Source: an uncultured Muribaculaceae bacterium (GTDB lineage: Bacteria > Bacteroidota > Bacteroidia > Bacteroidales > Muribaculaceae). Taken from it: a stretch of 39,196 nt of DNA. The position numbers were made by a program, and so were the translations under genes. Positions within the stretch are counted from its first letter, which is position 1. Each line of letters starts with the position of its first letter. This document shows positions 25,338 to 35,500 of this stretch, in pieces. The notes beneath the pieces are model-generated. The model was not told where the DNA came from. It did not search any database and was given only the letters and a program-made list of their open reading frames with translations. Location of the stretch: NCBI GenBank assembly GCA_910584905.1, contig CAJUCQ010000074.1, positions 1-39,196 of the forward strand, read 5' to 3'.

Positions 25338-27128
25338 ATGAAAGCAATAAAATACATAGGCGGCGCGGTCGTAGCCGCCGCAATGAGCCTCGGAGCGCTG
25401 TCGTGCACCGACCTCAACGAAAAGACCTTCGACCGCATCGACGCTTCCGTCTACTATCAGGACGAAAACAGCGTCAAAGGCGCCGTTGCCTCGATTTACT
25501 CTTCGGCCACCGGCGGCTTCCTCGAATACTTCTGGTATCTCAACGAATTTTCGGCCGACCAGATTGCATGGCGTTCGTGGAACGGCGGCGCATGGGGCTA
25601 CGATGAAGCCGAGAAATTCGTGCTCTCGACCCATACGTGGAATTCGGAGTCGAAAATCGTACGCTCCGCATGGGAGCACGCATGGGAAACCATCGGGCTT
25701 TGCAACACGCTCCTCGCCGACCTGGGCAGCCTCAACCCCGGCGACCTCCGCATGACCGACACCGCGATGAAACGCTATATCGCCGAGGTGCGCACGATGC
25801 GTGCATGGGCTTACTACAACAACTTCGAGCTTTGGGGCGGCGTGCTCCCACTCAATACCGTCAACGACGGCACCATCCCCGGCTCGGCCGCAAGCGACTT
25901 CAACACCGGCTGCAACACGATATGGCAGTTTATCGTCGACGAGCTCGACGCCTGCTATGAGGACATGGCCGTCGAGGACGGCTCCGGCGCCACGCGCAAC
26001 CGCATGAACCGCATGACCAACCGCATGCTCAAGATGCGTCTTCTTCTCAACTCCGAGGTATTCACCGGCACTGACCGCTACAACGAGTGCGCCACCCTCT
26101 GCGAAGAAATTCTGAGCGGCGCCCACGGCCACTACGAACTCGCCGATGACTACCGCGACATCTTCGGCATCAACAACGCCTCGTGCTCCGAGGTTGTCTT
26201 CGCCTTCGCAATGGAGGACGGCAAGCTAACCAACAACAACCGCAACACGCCCTTCATGCCTTACAACTACGGCGACTTCCTCGGCGGCGCATGGAGCCAG
26301 AGCGGCTGGAACTGCACGTGTCTCGTTCCGTCGAAAGACAATTCGGGCAATATCCAGCCCAACGGCGGCACCGACACACCCCGCAGCTTCCTCTTCGACT
26401 ACGGCGACAAGCTGGGCGCCGTGTGGGACCGCTTCAACGACAAGGACATCCGCAAAAAGAACTTCGCATGCGACGCATCCGGCAATTACGAGGGCATCTT
26501 CGTGGCCGGAGCGATGAAGAACTACACCGACGGCTCCGTCATCCCCGCCGACGCCGACCGTCAGGACCAGCCTCTTGTCTATGTGGACCAGGTGGGCACG
26601 TTCCTGAACAACGGACGCTCCCTCGAGACCGTGATGAGTCCGCGCTGGGGCGAGACCAACTCCGGCTACCGCGTGCTTAAATATCCCATCTACCCCGAAA
26701 GCACGGGCTTCGACTGGCGCAATATCGACGAAGTTGAATTCCGCCTCGCCGAAGTGTACTACACCCTCGCCGAATGCCGCCTGCGCGCAGGCAATTCCGG
26801 CGACGCCAAGGCCCTCGTCAACAAGGTGCGCGAGCGCTACTTCGCCGACGCAGCCGAGTGCGACAAGCCCGGTCCCGGCTTCAAGAACTTCGACGCCGAC
26901 TGGATGCTCAGCGAATGGGGCATCGAATTCCTGAACGAAGGCCGCCGCCGCCGCACCGACCTGCGCCGCTTCGACAAGTTCACGCAGGGCCAGTGGTGGT
27001 TCTTCGGACGCGCCTCCGAGACCGACCGCCAGCTTCCGGCCAAGCGCGACCGCAAATACGAGTGGTTCCCGCTTCCGCAGTCGGCCCTTATGGTCAACCC
27101 CGGCCTCATCCAGAATCCCAATTATTAA
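25338..27128 (+). CDS. SusD-type outer-membrane starch-binding lipoprotein
   Basis: SusD proteins form the lid of the SusC channel and bind the glycan. The 596-residue protein starts with a lipoprotein signal ending LGALSC, with the lipidated cysteine at about residue 23, followed by TDLNEKTFDRIDASVYYQDE, a usual SusD start. The conserved tetratricopeptide-like region has AEVRTMRAWAYYNNFELWG, and the C-terminal part has FRLAEVYYTLAECRLRAGN and the SusD ending QSALMVNPGLIQNPNY. The gene directly follows SusC. Substrate is inferred to be alpha-glucan from the neighbouring genes. Confidence 0.95.
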   Translation: MKAIKYIGGAVVAAAMSLGALSCTDLNEKTFDRIDASVYYQDENSVKGAVASIYSSATGGFLEYFWYLNEFSADQIAWRSWNGGAWGYDEAEKFVLSTHTWNSESKIVRSAWEHAWETIGLCNTLLADLGSLNPGDLRMTDTAMKRYIAEVRTMRAWAYYNNFELWGGVLPLNTVNDGTIPGSAASDFNTGCNTIWQFIVDELDACYEDMAVEDGSGATRNRMNRMTNRMLKMRLLLNSEVFTGTDRYNECATLCEEILSGAHGHYELADDYRDIFGINNASCSEVVFAFAMEDGKLTNNNRNTPFMPYNYGDFLGGAWSQSGWNCTCLVPSKDNSGNIQPNGGTDTPRSFLFDYGDKLGAVWDRFNDKDIRKKNFACDASGNYEGIFVAGAMKNYTDGSVIPADADRQDQPLVYVDQVGTFLNNGRSLETVMSPRWGETNSGYRVLKYPIYPESTGFDWRNIDEVEFRLAEVYYTLAECRLRAGNSGDAKALVNKVRERYFADAAECDKPGPGFKNFDADWMLSEWGIEFLNEGRRRRTDLRRFDKFTQGQWWFFGRASETDRQLPAKRDRKYEWFPLPQSALMVNPGLIQNPNY

Positions 27129-27158
27129 GGCTCACTCCTCTCAATATCATCAACAGTC

Positions 27159-28625
27159 ATGACATCCAAAAATATATTCCGCCTACTGTTCGGCCTTGCG
27201 TTTCTGCCCTTTCTGGCCGCATGCAGCAAAGACGAGATAATCTTCGACCATGAGCTCCCGCAGTTCGAGACACGCCCGGGCCTCATGCTTCTCGAAGTCA
27301 TCATGCCTCAGGGCACCAACACCACCGACATGCTCTACATCGCCGGTGAGTTCAACGGCGGCATCGACGCCGCACTCGCCGACCCCCGCTGGCAACTCGA
27401 AAAGGCCTCCGGCAACGACGCCAAATGGGGCATCTATCTCGACCCAGCCGACTTTGTCGAGGGCAAGACTCTCGCCGACGGCTACTACTTCTACTCCAAG
27501 GAACAGCGCGAGGAGCGCACCCTCCGCAACGAGGAGACCATGCACACGGAAGCTCCGGCCGTGGGTTCGCGCCTGAACATCACGGTGTCGCGCTGGGCGG
27601 CTTATTTCGACAAGCCCCTCAACCCCGACGAAGTCGTTCACGACGGCTATGTGATTTATGTTGTCGACAATTCGGGCTATGACGAGCTGACCATGTACGC
27701 ATGGGGCGACGCCGAGGCCTTCGGCGGCTGGCCCGGCATGCAGCCCACGGGCACCATCGCCATCGACGGAACAACCTACAAGTTCTTCGACATCGGCGAA
27801 GCCAACAAGAACCTCGCGCTGAATCTCATCTTCAACAACAACGGCAACGGCCAGCAACTCTCAGACTACGCCATCACCCTTGACAAGGACTACTATCTCG
27901 AACTCACTCCCGACGGTGTGAGCGAATACGACCCCTCGAACAACGTCGTTCACGACGGTTTCGCCGTCTTCGTAGCCGACTACTCGGGCTGGGACGAGCT
28001 CTACCTCTACATGTGGGGCGACGTCAACGACCTCAACGGCGCATGGCCGGGCATGGCCCCCACGGGCAAGCAGACCATCAACGGCGTGACCTACACCTAT
28101 TTCGACCTCGGCGAAGCCAACATCGGCTCGAACGAGCACGTGATTCTGAACAACAACGCCGGCATGCAGTTCGACGACGCCGTTGTCTTTGCCTGCGACC
28201 GCGACGTGTATCTCGAACTCACGTCTAAGAGCGTGACTGAAGTCGACCCCGAGACCTACACCGGTCAGGGCGGCACCACGAGCCCCGAGCCCGAGCCTGA
28301 ACCCGAACCCGAGCCCGAACCCGGGCCCGTCGTTCCGACCGTGACTTACAAAATCTACGTTGAGGACCTCACGGGCTGGACCGCCTTCTACATCTACGCA
28401 TGGGGCGACAAGGAAGCGTTCGGCAAGTGGCCGGGCATGACCAGTGACGTCACCGAAGAAATCGAAGGCGTAAGCTACAAGGTATTCACCGTTGAAGGCG
28501 CCGGCGAAAGCGAAAATCTCATCTTCCACGACAACGACGGGACGCAGTACGACGCATTCAACATCACCCTCAACCGCGACTACTTCATAGTGGCCGAGCC
28601 CACCTCCGCAAGCGAAAAATTATAA
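27159..28625 (+). CDS. SusE/F-like surface lipoprotein with three CBM26-like starch-binding modules
   Basis: The 488-residue protein has a lipoprotein signal ending FLAAC, followed by SKDE, which fits the Bacteroidetes surface-export signal for lipoproteins. An N-terminal region of about 135 residues resembles the start of SusE/SusF-type proteins. Three related modules follow, at about 160-255, 263-364 and 389-485. Each has a hydrophobic strand, a tryptophan-rich core (YAWGDAEAFGGWPGM, YMWGDVNDLNGAWPGM, YAWGDKEAFGKWPGM) and then FNNN, LNNN or FHDND. This is the pattern of CBM26-type starch-binding modules. A proline-glutamate linker separates modules 2 and 3. It sits between SusD and the amylase gene, as expected for a surface starch-capture protein. 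Confidence 0.82.
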   Translation: MTSKNIFRLLFGLAFLPFLAACSKDEIIFDHELPQFETRPGLMLLEVIMPQGTNTTDMLYIAGEFNGGIDAALADPRWQLEKASGNDAKWGIYLDPADFVEGKTLADGYYFYSKEQREERTLRNEETMHTEAPAVGSRLNITVSRWAAYFDKPLNPDEVVHDGYVIYVVDNSGYDELTMYAWGDAEAFGGWPGMQPTGTIAIDGTTYKFFDIGEANKNLALNLIFNNNGNGQQLSDYAITLDKDYYLELTPDGVSEYDPSNNVVHDGFAVFVADYSGWDELYLYMWGDVNDLNGAWPGMAPTGKQTINGVTYTYFDLGEANIGSNEHVILNNNAGMQFDDAVVFACDRDVYLELTSKSVTEVDPETYTGQGGTTSPEPEPEPEPEPEPGPVVPTVTYKIYVEDLTGWTAFYIYAWGDKEAFGKWPGMTSDVTEEIEGVSYKVFTVEGAGESENLIFHDNDGTQYDAFNITLNRDYFIVAEPTSASEKL

Positions 28626-28633
28626 GACTCACG

Positions 28634-28670
28634 CACATGCCCGGCGGGCGGCGCGTCCGCCGGGCATGTG
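28634..28670 (+). repeat. Perfect 14-base-pair hairpin between the SusE/F-like and GH13 genes
   Basis: CACATGCCCGGCGG (28634-28647) pairs perfectly with CCGCCGGGCATGTG (28657-28670) around a 9-base loop. No T run follows, so it is not a plain terminator. It may protect or process the message and so set the ratio of binding proteins to enzymes. Confidence 0.6.
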
Positions 28671-28691
28671 ACAACAACAAGCACGATATCA

Positions 28692-30023
28692 ATGAAAACC
28701 AACTCCATATACGGTGTGCTCGCCGCCCTCGTTCTCGGCGGCGCCTCGTGCACCTCTTACGAAATCGACATGCCGGCCAACCCCGAGCCTCCCGTCGAAG
28801 GCCCCGAGGTAAGCTCAAGCGTGATATATCAGGCCAACCCGCGCTTCTACGGCACGGAAAAATGCCTTCAGGCTCTCACGGCCGACGTTCCGGCCATCGC
28901 TGCAATGGGCGTCGACGTCCTTTGGGTGATGCCCGTATACGAGCCGGGCAGCGACGCCCTGTCGATAGGCTCGCCTTACTGTATCCGCGACTTCAAGTCC
29001 GTCAACTCCAAATACGGCACCATGGCCGATTTCACGGCTCTTGTCGACGCGGCCCATGCCGCCGGGATGAAGGTGGTGCTCGACTGGATTGCCAACCACA
29101 CCTCGTGGGACAACGCATGGATAAGCGAGCACCCCGAGCGCTATGCCAAGGACGCGTCGGGCAACATCAGCTCAGCCAACGGCTGGACCGACGTGGCTCA
29201 GCTCAACTACTCCGAGCCTTCGACGGCCGAAGCCATGACCGACGCCATGATGTACTGGATTGAAGAAGGTAAAATCGACGGTTTCCGCTGCGACTATGCC
29301 GACGGCGTGCCCCACGAATTCTGGAAGAACTTCATCGACAAGGCCCGCGCCGTCCGCCCGGATTTCATCATGCTCGCAGAGACGAACTACGCCGACTTCT
29401 ATGCCGACGGCTTCGACATGATCTACGACTGGGGCTTCTCGCCCGCTGTCAGCTCGGCCTACACCGGCGGCAAAGTCTCCGACATCTTCGTCAAGGCCAA
29501 TGACTCGTGGAAGAAAGTGCCCGAAGGCAAAGGCCTGCTGCGCTACGCCTTCAACCACGACACTGCCGCCGAGAACAACGTTGCCACCTATTTCGGCGCT
29601 CCCGCCGGCACTGTAGGCGCCTACGTCCTCGCCGCCATGCTCCACGGCACGCCCATGATTTATTCGTCGATGGATGTCGAGAACCTCAGCGGCACGCTCT
29701 CGTTCTTCAACTACCGCAAGCTTGAGCGGAGTGCCGACCTCGCCGCCCGCTACACCGCCATCAACAGCGCCTACAAAGCTTCGGCTCAGGTACGCCGCGG
29801 CACACTCAAGACTTATGCCGACCCGAAGGTAGCGGCCTTCACTCGTTCCATCCCCGGGCAGACACTGCTCGTAATGGTCAACACCAGCGGCGAAGAACGC
29901 ACCGTCAAGACGCCTATCGCCCTTGCCGGCAGCTCCATGACCGACCTCCTCACCGGCGCCGCCGTGACGCTCGACGCGTCGCTGACCCTGCCCCCCTACG
30001 GCTACATCATCTACATGAACTGA
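28692..30023 (+). CDS. GH13 alpha-amylase family lipoprotein
   Basis: The 443-residue enzyme would cut alpha-1,4-glucan, as SusG or SusA do. I chose the ATG at 28692, which gives MKTNSIYGVLAALVLGGASC with a lipobox. The eight codons before it in the open frame are low quality. Catalytic regions are complete: VVLDWIANHT (region I), GFRCDYAD with the nucleophile D201, MLAETNY with the acid/base E230, and FNHDTA with D290. The protein is compact compared with SusG (about 690) and lacks an inserted carbohydrate-binding module. Binding is presumably done by the neighbouring lipoproteins. Whether it faces the outside or the periplasm is not certain. Confidence 0.9.
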   Translation: MKTNSIYGVLAALVLGGASCTSYEIDMPANPEPPVEGPEVSSSVIYQANPRFYGTEKCLQALTADVPAIAAMGVDVLWVMPVYEPGSDALSIGSPYCIRDFKSVNSKYGTMADFTALVDAAHAAGMKVVLDWIANHTSWDNAWISEHPERYAKDASGNISSANGWTDVAQLNYSEPSTAEAMTDAMMYWIEEGKIDGFRCDYADGVPHEFWKNFIDKARAVRPDFIMLAETNYADFYADGFDMIYDWGFSPAVSSAYTGGKVSDIFVKANDSWKKVPEGKGLLRYAFNHDTAAENNVATYFGAPAGTVGAYVLAAMLHGTPMIYSSMDVENLSGTLSFFNYRKLERSADLAARYTAINSAYKASAQVRRGTLKTYADPKVAAFTRSIPGQTLLVMVNTSGEERTVKTPIALAGSSMTDLLTGAAVTLDASLTLPPYGYIIYMN

Positions 30024-30054
30024 ATCCCTCTGTTTATAACCTGCAAAACTCAGC

Positions 30055-32193
30055 ATGAACAATCGATTTTATCTTCTTCCGCTTCTTGCGGCCTCAATCG
30101 GTGCTTCGGCCGCCGTCATCACATCGCCCTCGGGAAATTTCACTCTTGAGGTTGATGTGGACGGCGCCGGCGCGCCCTACTACTCTCTTGACTACAAGGG
30201 CCGCAAGGTCGTCAGCAAAAGCGGCCTCGGCCTTCTTGCCGACGAAATGGCCTTCGACAAAGGCTTTGTAATCACCGGTACGGACACGACCACTGTTGAC
30301 CGCACGTGGGAACCCGTCTGGGGCGAATACGCCAGCATTCGCGACCACTTCCGTGAGCTTGCGGTCGACCTTGAGAGCGCTCCCGGCACAAGCCCCGAGC
30401 GCAAGATGACGCTTCGCTTCCGGCTCTTTGACGACGGGCTTGGCTTCCGCTACGAGCTTCCCCGTCAGGACAAGGCAAACTACCTGACCCTGCGCCGCGA
30501 AAGCACCGAATTTGATTTCGGCCACGAAGATCCGACGCTCTTCTGCATCCCCGGCGACTACGACACGGACGAGTATCTTTTCTCGGAAACGACATTCGGA
30601 GGTCTGGCCGAGGCTATGGCTTCGTATCGCGGGCGCCACACCGAGAGTCAGGCCGTCGAAGGCCTCAGCGTGCAGACGCCGCTTCTGCTCAAGACTTCCG
30701 ATCCCCTCTACATCAACATCCACGAGGCGGCCCTCGACGGCTACCCGGCCATGCTGCTCGACGCCGACCCCTCCGGGAAGAAGCTGAGCGCACACCTCGT
30801 GCCTGACCGCCTCGGCGTGCGAGCCTATCTCCAGCTTCCGTTCAACACGCCTTGGCGCACCCTCATCGTCAGCGACGACGCCCGCGACATCCTCGCCTCG
30901 CAGCTTGTGCTCAACCTCAACGAGCCGTGCAAAATCGAAGACACGTCGTGGATCACGCCCATGAAGTTTGTAGGCGTATGGTGGGAGATGTTCACCGGCC
31001 ACAAAAAAACGTGGGCCTACTCCGACGACTACCGCGCCAAGCCCGGCATCACCGACTACTCGAAGCTGCCGTCGAACGGGCGCCATCCCGCTAACACGGC
31101 CAACGTGATGAAATATATCGACTTCGCAGCCAAGCACAATATACCCGGCGTGCTCGTCGAGGGCTGGAACGAAGGCTGGGAGGACTGGTGCAGCTACCGC
31201 AAAAACCGCCAGTTCCTCTTTGACAAGCCCTACCCCGACTTTGACATCGACTCGCTGACGTCATACGCGGCCTCCAAGGGCGTGAAACTCATCATGCACC
31301 ATGAGACAGCGGCCAACGCCGCCGACTACGAGCGCCAGCTCGAACGGGCTTTCTCCTATATGAAAGAGAAGGGCTACGACGCCGTCAAGACAGGCTATGT
31401 GGGCGCTATAATCCCGCGCTCGGAACACCATACGTCGCAATGGATGGTGGACCACGCGCGCCACGTCATCGAGCGTGCGGCCGCCTACCGCATCATGATC
31501 GACAGCCACGAGGCTCCGCGCCCCACCGGCCTCTGCCGCACATGGCCCAACTGGCTCGCTCAGGAAAGCGCCCGCGGCGGCGAGTTCGAAAGCATGGGCG
31601 GCAACCCCCCGAGCCACACGTGCATCCTCCCCTTCACGCGCCTCAAAGGCGGCCCGATGGACTATACGCCCGGCCTCTTCCAGACCGACCTCAGCTACTA
31701 CGGCGAGGGCAAGACCGTCAAGGCCGGGACAACGCTCGTGCGCCAGCTGGCCCTTTACCTGACGATGCCGTCGCCTCTACAAATGGCCTGCGACCTTCCC
31801 GAGAACTACGAACGCTTTGCCGACGCTTTCCAATTCATCGAGGATGTGCCCGTGGACTGGCGCGACTCGCGCTATCTCGAAGCCGAACCGGGCCGCCACA
31901 TCACCGTGGCTCGTCTCGATAAGGCATCCGACGACTGGTACGTGGGAGCCGTAACGGACGAAAATGCCCGCAAGGCGCTCATTGACCTGAGCTTTCTGCC
32001 CAAAGGCGTGAAATACGAGGCTACCATCTACGAGGATGCTCCCGACGCCGACTACCGCACCAACCCGCAGGCCTACCGCATCCGCCGTCAGACCGTCGAC
32101 TCCCGCACCAAGCTCCGCCAGCCCCTCGCCCCCGGCGGCGGCGTGGCTATCAGGCTTCAGCCACGCGACAAGGCTCTTGCCGCGAAAAAATGA
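30055..32193 (+). CDS. susB: GH97 alpha-glucosidase, SusB-like, inverting type
   Basis: GH97 enzymes release glucose from starch oligosaccharides in the periplasm. The 712-residue protein has a signal peptide (MNNRFYLLPLLAASIGASAA) and no lipobox. The five key glutamates of SusB (E194, E391, E439, E508, E532, recalled from the known structure) have counterparts: about E173 in DTDEYLF, E369 in LVEGWNEGW, E417 in HHETAA, E486 in DSHEAPRPTGLCRTW and E510 in GGEFES. The spacing 369-417-486-510 is the same as in SusB. The glutamates at 417 and 486 point to the inverting branch. It is the last gene of the sus-like locus. Confidence 0.92.
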   Translation: MNNRFYLLPLLAASIGASAAVITSPSGNFTLEVDVDGAGAPYYSLDYKGRKVVSKSGLGLLADEMAFDKGFVITGTDTTTVDRTWEPVWGEYASIRDHFRELAVDLESAPGTSPERKMTLRFRLFDDGLGFRYELPRQDKANYLTLRRESTEFDFGHEDPTLFCIPGDYDTDEYLFSETTFGGLAEAMASYRGRHTESQAVEGLSVQTPLLLKTSDPLYINIHEAALDGYPAMLLDADPSGKKLSAHLVPDRLGVRAYLQLPFNTPWRTLIVSDDARDILASQLVLNLNEPCKIEDTSWITPMKFVGVWWEMFTGHKKTWAYSDDYRAKPGITDYSKLPSNGRHPANTANVMKYIDFAAKHNIPGVLVEGWNEGWEDWCSYRKNRQFLFDKPYPDFDIDSLTSYAASKGVKLIMHHETAANAADYERQLERAFSYMKEKGYDAVKTGYVGAIIPRSEHHTSQWMVDHARHVIERAAAYRIMIDSHEAPRPTGLCRTWPNWLAQESARGGEFESMGGNPPSHTCILPFTRLKGGPMDYTPGLFQTDLSYYGEGKTVKAGTTLVRQLALYLTMPSPLQMACDLPENYERFADAFQFIEDVPVDWRDSRYLEAEPGRHITVARLDKASDDWYVGAVTDENARKALIDLSFLPKGVKYEATIYEDAPDADYRTNPQAYRIRRQTVDSRTKLRQPLAPGGGVAIRLQPRDKALAAKK

Positions 32194-32215
32194 ATTTTAA
32201 GCAATAATCAGCATC

Positions 32216-32299
32216 GGCGGGAAGGTGAACACCAGAGGTTTGCTGAGAAGGCCGGACGTATGTCAGGCCATCCTCAAAGGATCTCCTTCCCGCCTTTTT
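32216..32299 (+). terminator. Branched terminator after the sus-like locus
   Basis: GGCGGGAAGG (32216-32225) pairs perfectly with CCTTCCCGCC (32285-32294), followed by five T. The 59 bases between them can form at least one inner hairpin around ggcc and ggcc near 32260-32270. It lies 22 bases after the GH97 stop. Confidence 0.6.
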
Positions 32300-32370
32300 A
32301 CAAGAATTTTCATGAAATGAATATTTGTTTAAGGTTAAGTATTGGTTAATAAAATGACCTCTTATCGCCG

Positions 32371-32405
32371 CCGAGGACGTTGTGAAACGTCCTCGGTGTT
32401 TTTTT
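32371..32405 (+). terminator. Second strong terminator before the LRR gene
   Basis: CCGAGGACGTT (32371-32381) pairs perfectly with AACGTCCTCGG (32386-32396) around a gtga loop, followed by tg and seven T. It stands about 70 bases beyond the first terminator. Confidence 0.8.
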
Positions 32406-32460
32406 GCCGAGACCTGCGCCGATGGCCGCCGTGGAAGATTTTTGAGATTTTTATTATCAT

Positions 32461-32494
32461 TTTGTTATGATATTTGAAATTTTGTGTACCTTTG
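32461..32494 (+). promoter_or_regulatory. Promoter of the LRR and anchor-J gene pair
   Basis: TTTG (32461-32464) and TACCTTTG (32487-32494) are 22 bases apart. The downstream box is an exact match to TAnnTTTG. The start codon at 32533 follows at about 38 bases. Confidence 0.65.
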
Positions 32495-32532
32495 CGAACA
32501 CAATCATTTCATCAACCCCCATCAAGTATCCT

Positions 32533-35500
32533 ATGAAAAGATCATTCCTCGCATTTGCTTCGGCATTTTTCCTATGCGTGTCGGCCTCGGGACAAGGCTC
32601 CATCACGCTCACGACCTCGGCCGAGCCGGGCACGAAAGTGAAAATTCTCCCCAACGCCGTGTCGGCCACGACGCCGGTATCGATAGACTTCGGCGACGGC
32701 ACCGTGCAGAAATACACCGTCGACCCCAACCTGAGCGACTGGCAACGCTGGATTGAGGCCGACATCAAAGGCTCGACCATCACCATCACCGGCAATCTCA
32801 CCGAGCTGACGATGAACGAGGCGGGCCTGACCTCGGCTAAAATCGACGGCATGGCCAAGCTCACGAAGCTCAATCTGAGCGACAACGAAATCAGCGAATT
32901 CGAGTTCTGCTCGATTATGCCGGTCAAAGACCTCTCGCTATCGAACAACAAAATCAAAAACAGCCCTTCGCTCAACGCCACTCTCTCGCTCGAATACGTC
33001 GGCGAGACTCTCGAACGCCTCAATATCGCTCACAACGAAGGCCTTCAATGCCTCGACCTCCGCTATCTGAGCGTGCTCGAAGACCTTCAGGCCTACGAAT
33101 GCCCCGACTTGGGGTCGATATTCATCTGCCTCCCCGAAGAGACCCGCGAATTTCTCAAATATATCAACCTGAGCAATTGCTCTCTGGCTCACTTCTACCC
33201 GGTGAACCTGCCCTCGCTCCGCAGCCTCGACCTGAGCGACAACCTGCTCATGACCGAGTACGACGACGAGCCTTTCGCCTTGGGCAATTATCCGAATCTG
33301 CGCAATCTCACCCTGTCGCGCAACAAGGGCATCAAGAGCATCGATGTCACGGAGTGTCCCTATCTCGAACAGCTTTATATCGACGGCTGTAATTTCACGA
33401 GCGTCAACATCGGCTCAAACCCCGAGCTTACGGTGTTGAACATCGCCAACAACAAGATTACGAACGTCGACTTTGCCAACAACAAGAATCTGACTTCGGT
33501 GATGATTCACGGCAATCCCATCAGCGAGCTTGACATGGACCTTCTGCCCAACATCAACACGCTGAACATCTCGGACACCAAAATCTCGCGTATCGACCTG
33601 ATGAAGTCGTACTTCCTCAAAAGCTTCAAGGCCTCGGGGACGCTCCTTGAGTTCGTGGATTTCAACGGACTTCAGGCCGAGCGCATGACTTTGGTTGACC
33701 TCCGCAACTGCCCAAATTTCACCCACGAGTCGATGGCCTACACGGTCCGCACGCTCCCGGTGGCCCGCAAGTCATACACGACCAATCTCTATCTCGAAGG
33801 CTCCAACGCCGAGAAATCCGACATCGAATTCGTGACCGGCTCCGACATGCAGTGGGTCTGCGACATCACGGGCGACGGCTCGGCCGAACACTCGCCCCTC
33901 AACATCACCTACGGCGACGCCGTCAAGACCGGCGAGAAGAAAACCGGCACCCTCGAGCGCCTCTATCCTTACTCGGGCCTTTCGCTCGACTATGACCTCG
34001 AAGTGATGCACACGGCAGGAGGCAACTTCGTCGTGGCGCAGTGGAAGCCCGTGTGGTTCCAAAGCATCAAGGATGCCACGGACGGGGTCGTGCTCAAAGG
34101 CGTGCCTGTCTGCGTCTACACCTATCCCGAAGCAGGCAAGCGCTTCAAGAGCCTGACGGTAAACGGCAAGGAAATCAAATCGCCGTGGTTCGTCCTTTCG
34201 GAGAACGCCGACGTGAAGGTGAACTTCTCCGACGAGCTGTCGTATATCACGCTCGGCGTGGCCCCGGGGCAGGAAATGAGCCTGCGCGTGAACACCGTCG
34301 AAAACAACGGCACAGTGTGGATTGACTGGGGCACCGGCGGCCGCACCGAATACACCGGCCAGCGCGGATATGCAACCGCAGGCAACGAGCTCATAGGCCC
34401 GCGCATCGACGGCAAGGCCGGAAGCGCCACCGTGACCATCTACGGCGACCTCGCCGGTCTTGACATCAATGGCTTCGGCGACGTTGCCGAAGACTTCGGC
34501 CTCTGGGACAACCACGTCACATCCATCGACGTGACCCACGCTCCTGACCTTAAAATCCTCACAACTTACTGGAATCCCATCGAAAGCATCGACCTCAGCA
34601 AGAACACGCAGCTCGAATTTCTTGACCTCAGCTACACGGCAATCACCGAACTCGACCTCTCGAACTGCCCCAACCTCATGAGCCTTGAAGCATACTCAAG
34701 CGGCCTCGAAGAAGAAGGGATGAAGCCTATACGCAGCATTGACCTCTCGAAGCTCCCCATTCTCCAGCTCCTAAACCTCAAGGGCAACTTGATGGAAAGC
34801 ATCGACCTCTCGCACAATCCCTATCTCCGATGGGTCAACCTCGCGGGCAACAACCTGACCTCCATCGATCTGAGCGCTAACCCCATAATTGAGGAACTCA
34901 ACCTGATGAACAACGAGCTCACGGCCTTTGACGCAAGCAATCTTACGGCCCTGCGCTGGCTCGACCTCGATAAAAACGAACTCACGAGCGTCGACCTCTC
35001 CAAAAACACCGAGCTCCGCACTCTCCAGCTGAGCAACAACTACATCAAAGACATTGACCTCGGCGCACTCAAACACCTGCAGACGCTCTATATCAACGGC
35101 AACGGAATGAACGCCGGCGAAATCAACGATATCTTCTACCGCCTGCCCGTCCGCACGGAAGAATCGACCGACAACAGCGATTCGCGTCCGAGTTGGAATC
35201 TCTGCATCTATCAGGCTCTTGACCGCGAGGCCAACGACTACGAAGGCCATGACAGCTCCATAGCCATCGACCGCGGCTGGCAACCCTCGCACCACGGCTC
35301 CAACGCCGGATGCACCGAGGCTTATCTCGACCTCATCCCAGCCCTTCACGGAAGCTATACAGTCAGCGACGCCGCCGGCAACAGCTATGTCCACGGCTCG
35401 AAGGTCGAAAAGTGGCTGCCGCTCACAATCAAGGCCGAACCCGAAGCAGGCTACCGCATGCACAGCTACCGCCTGAACGACGACGATGCCGTCATGGACT

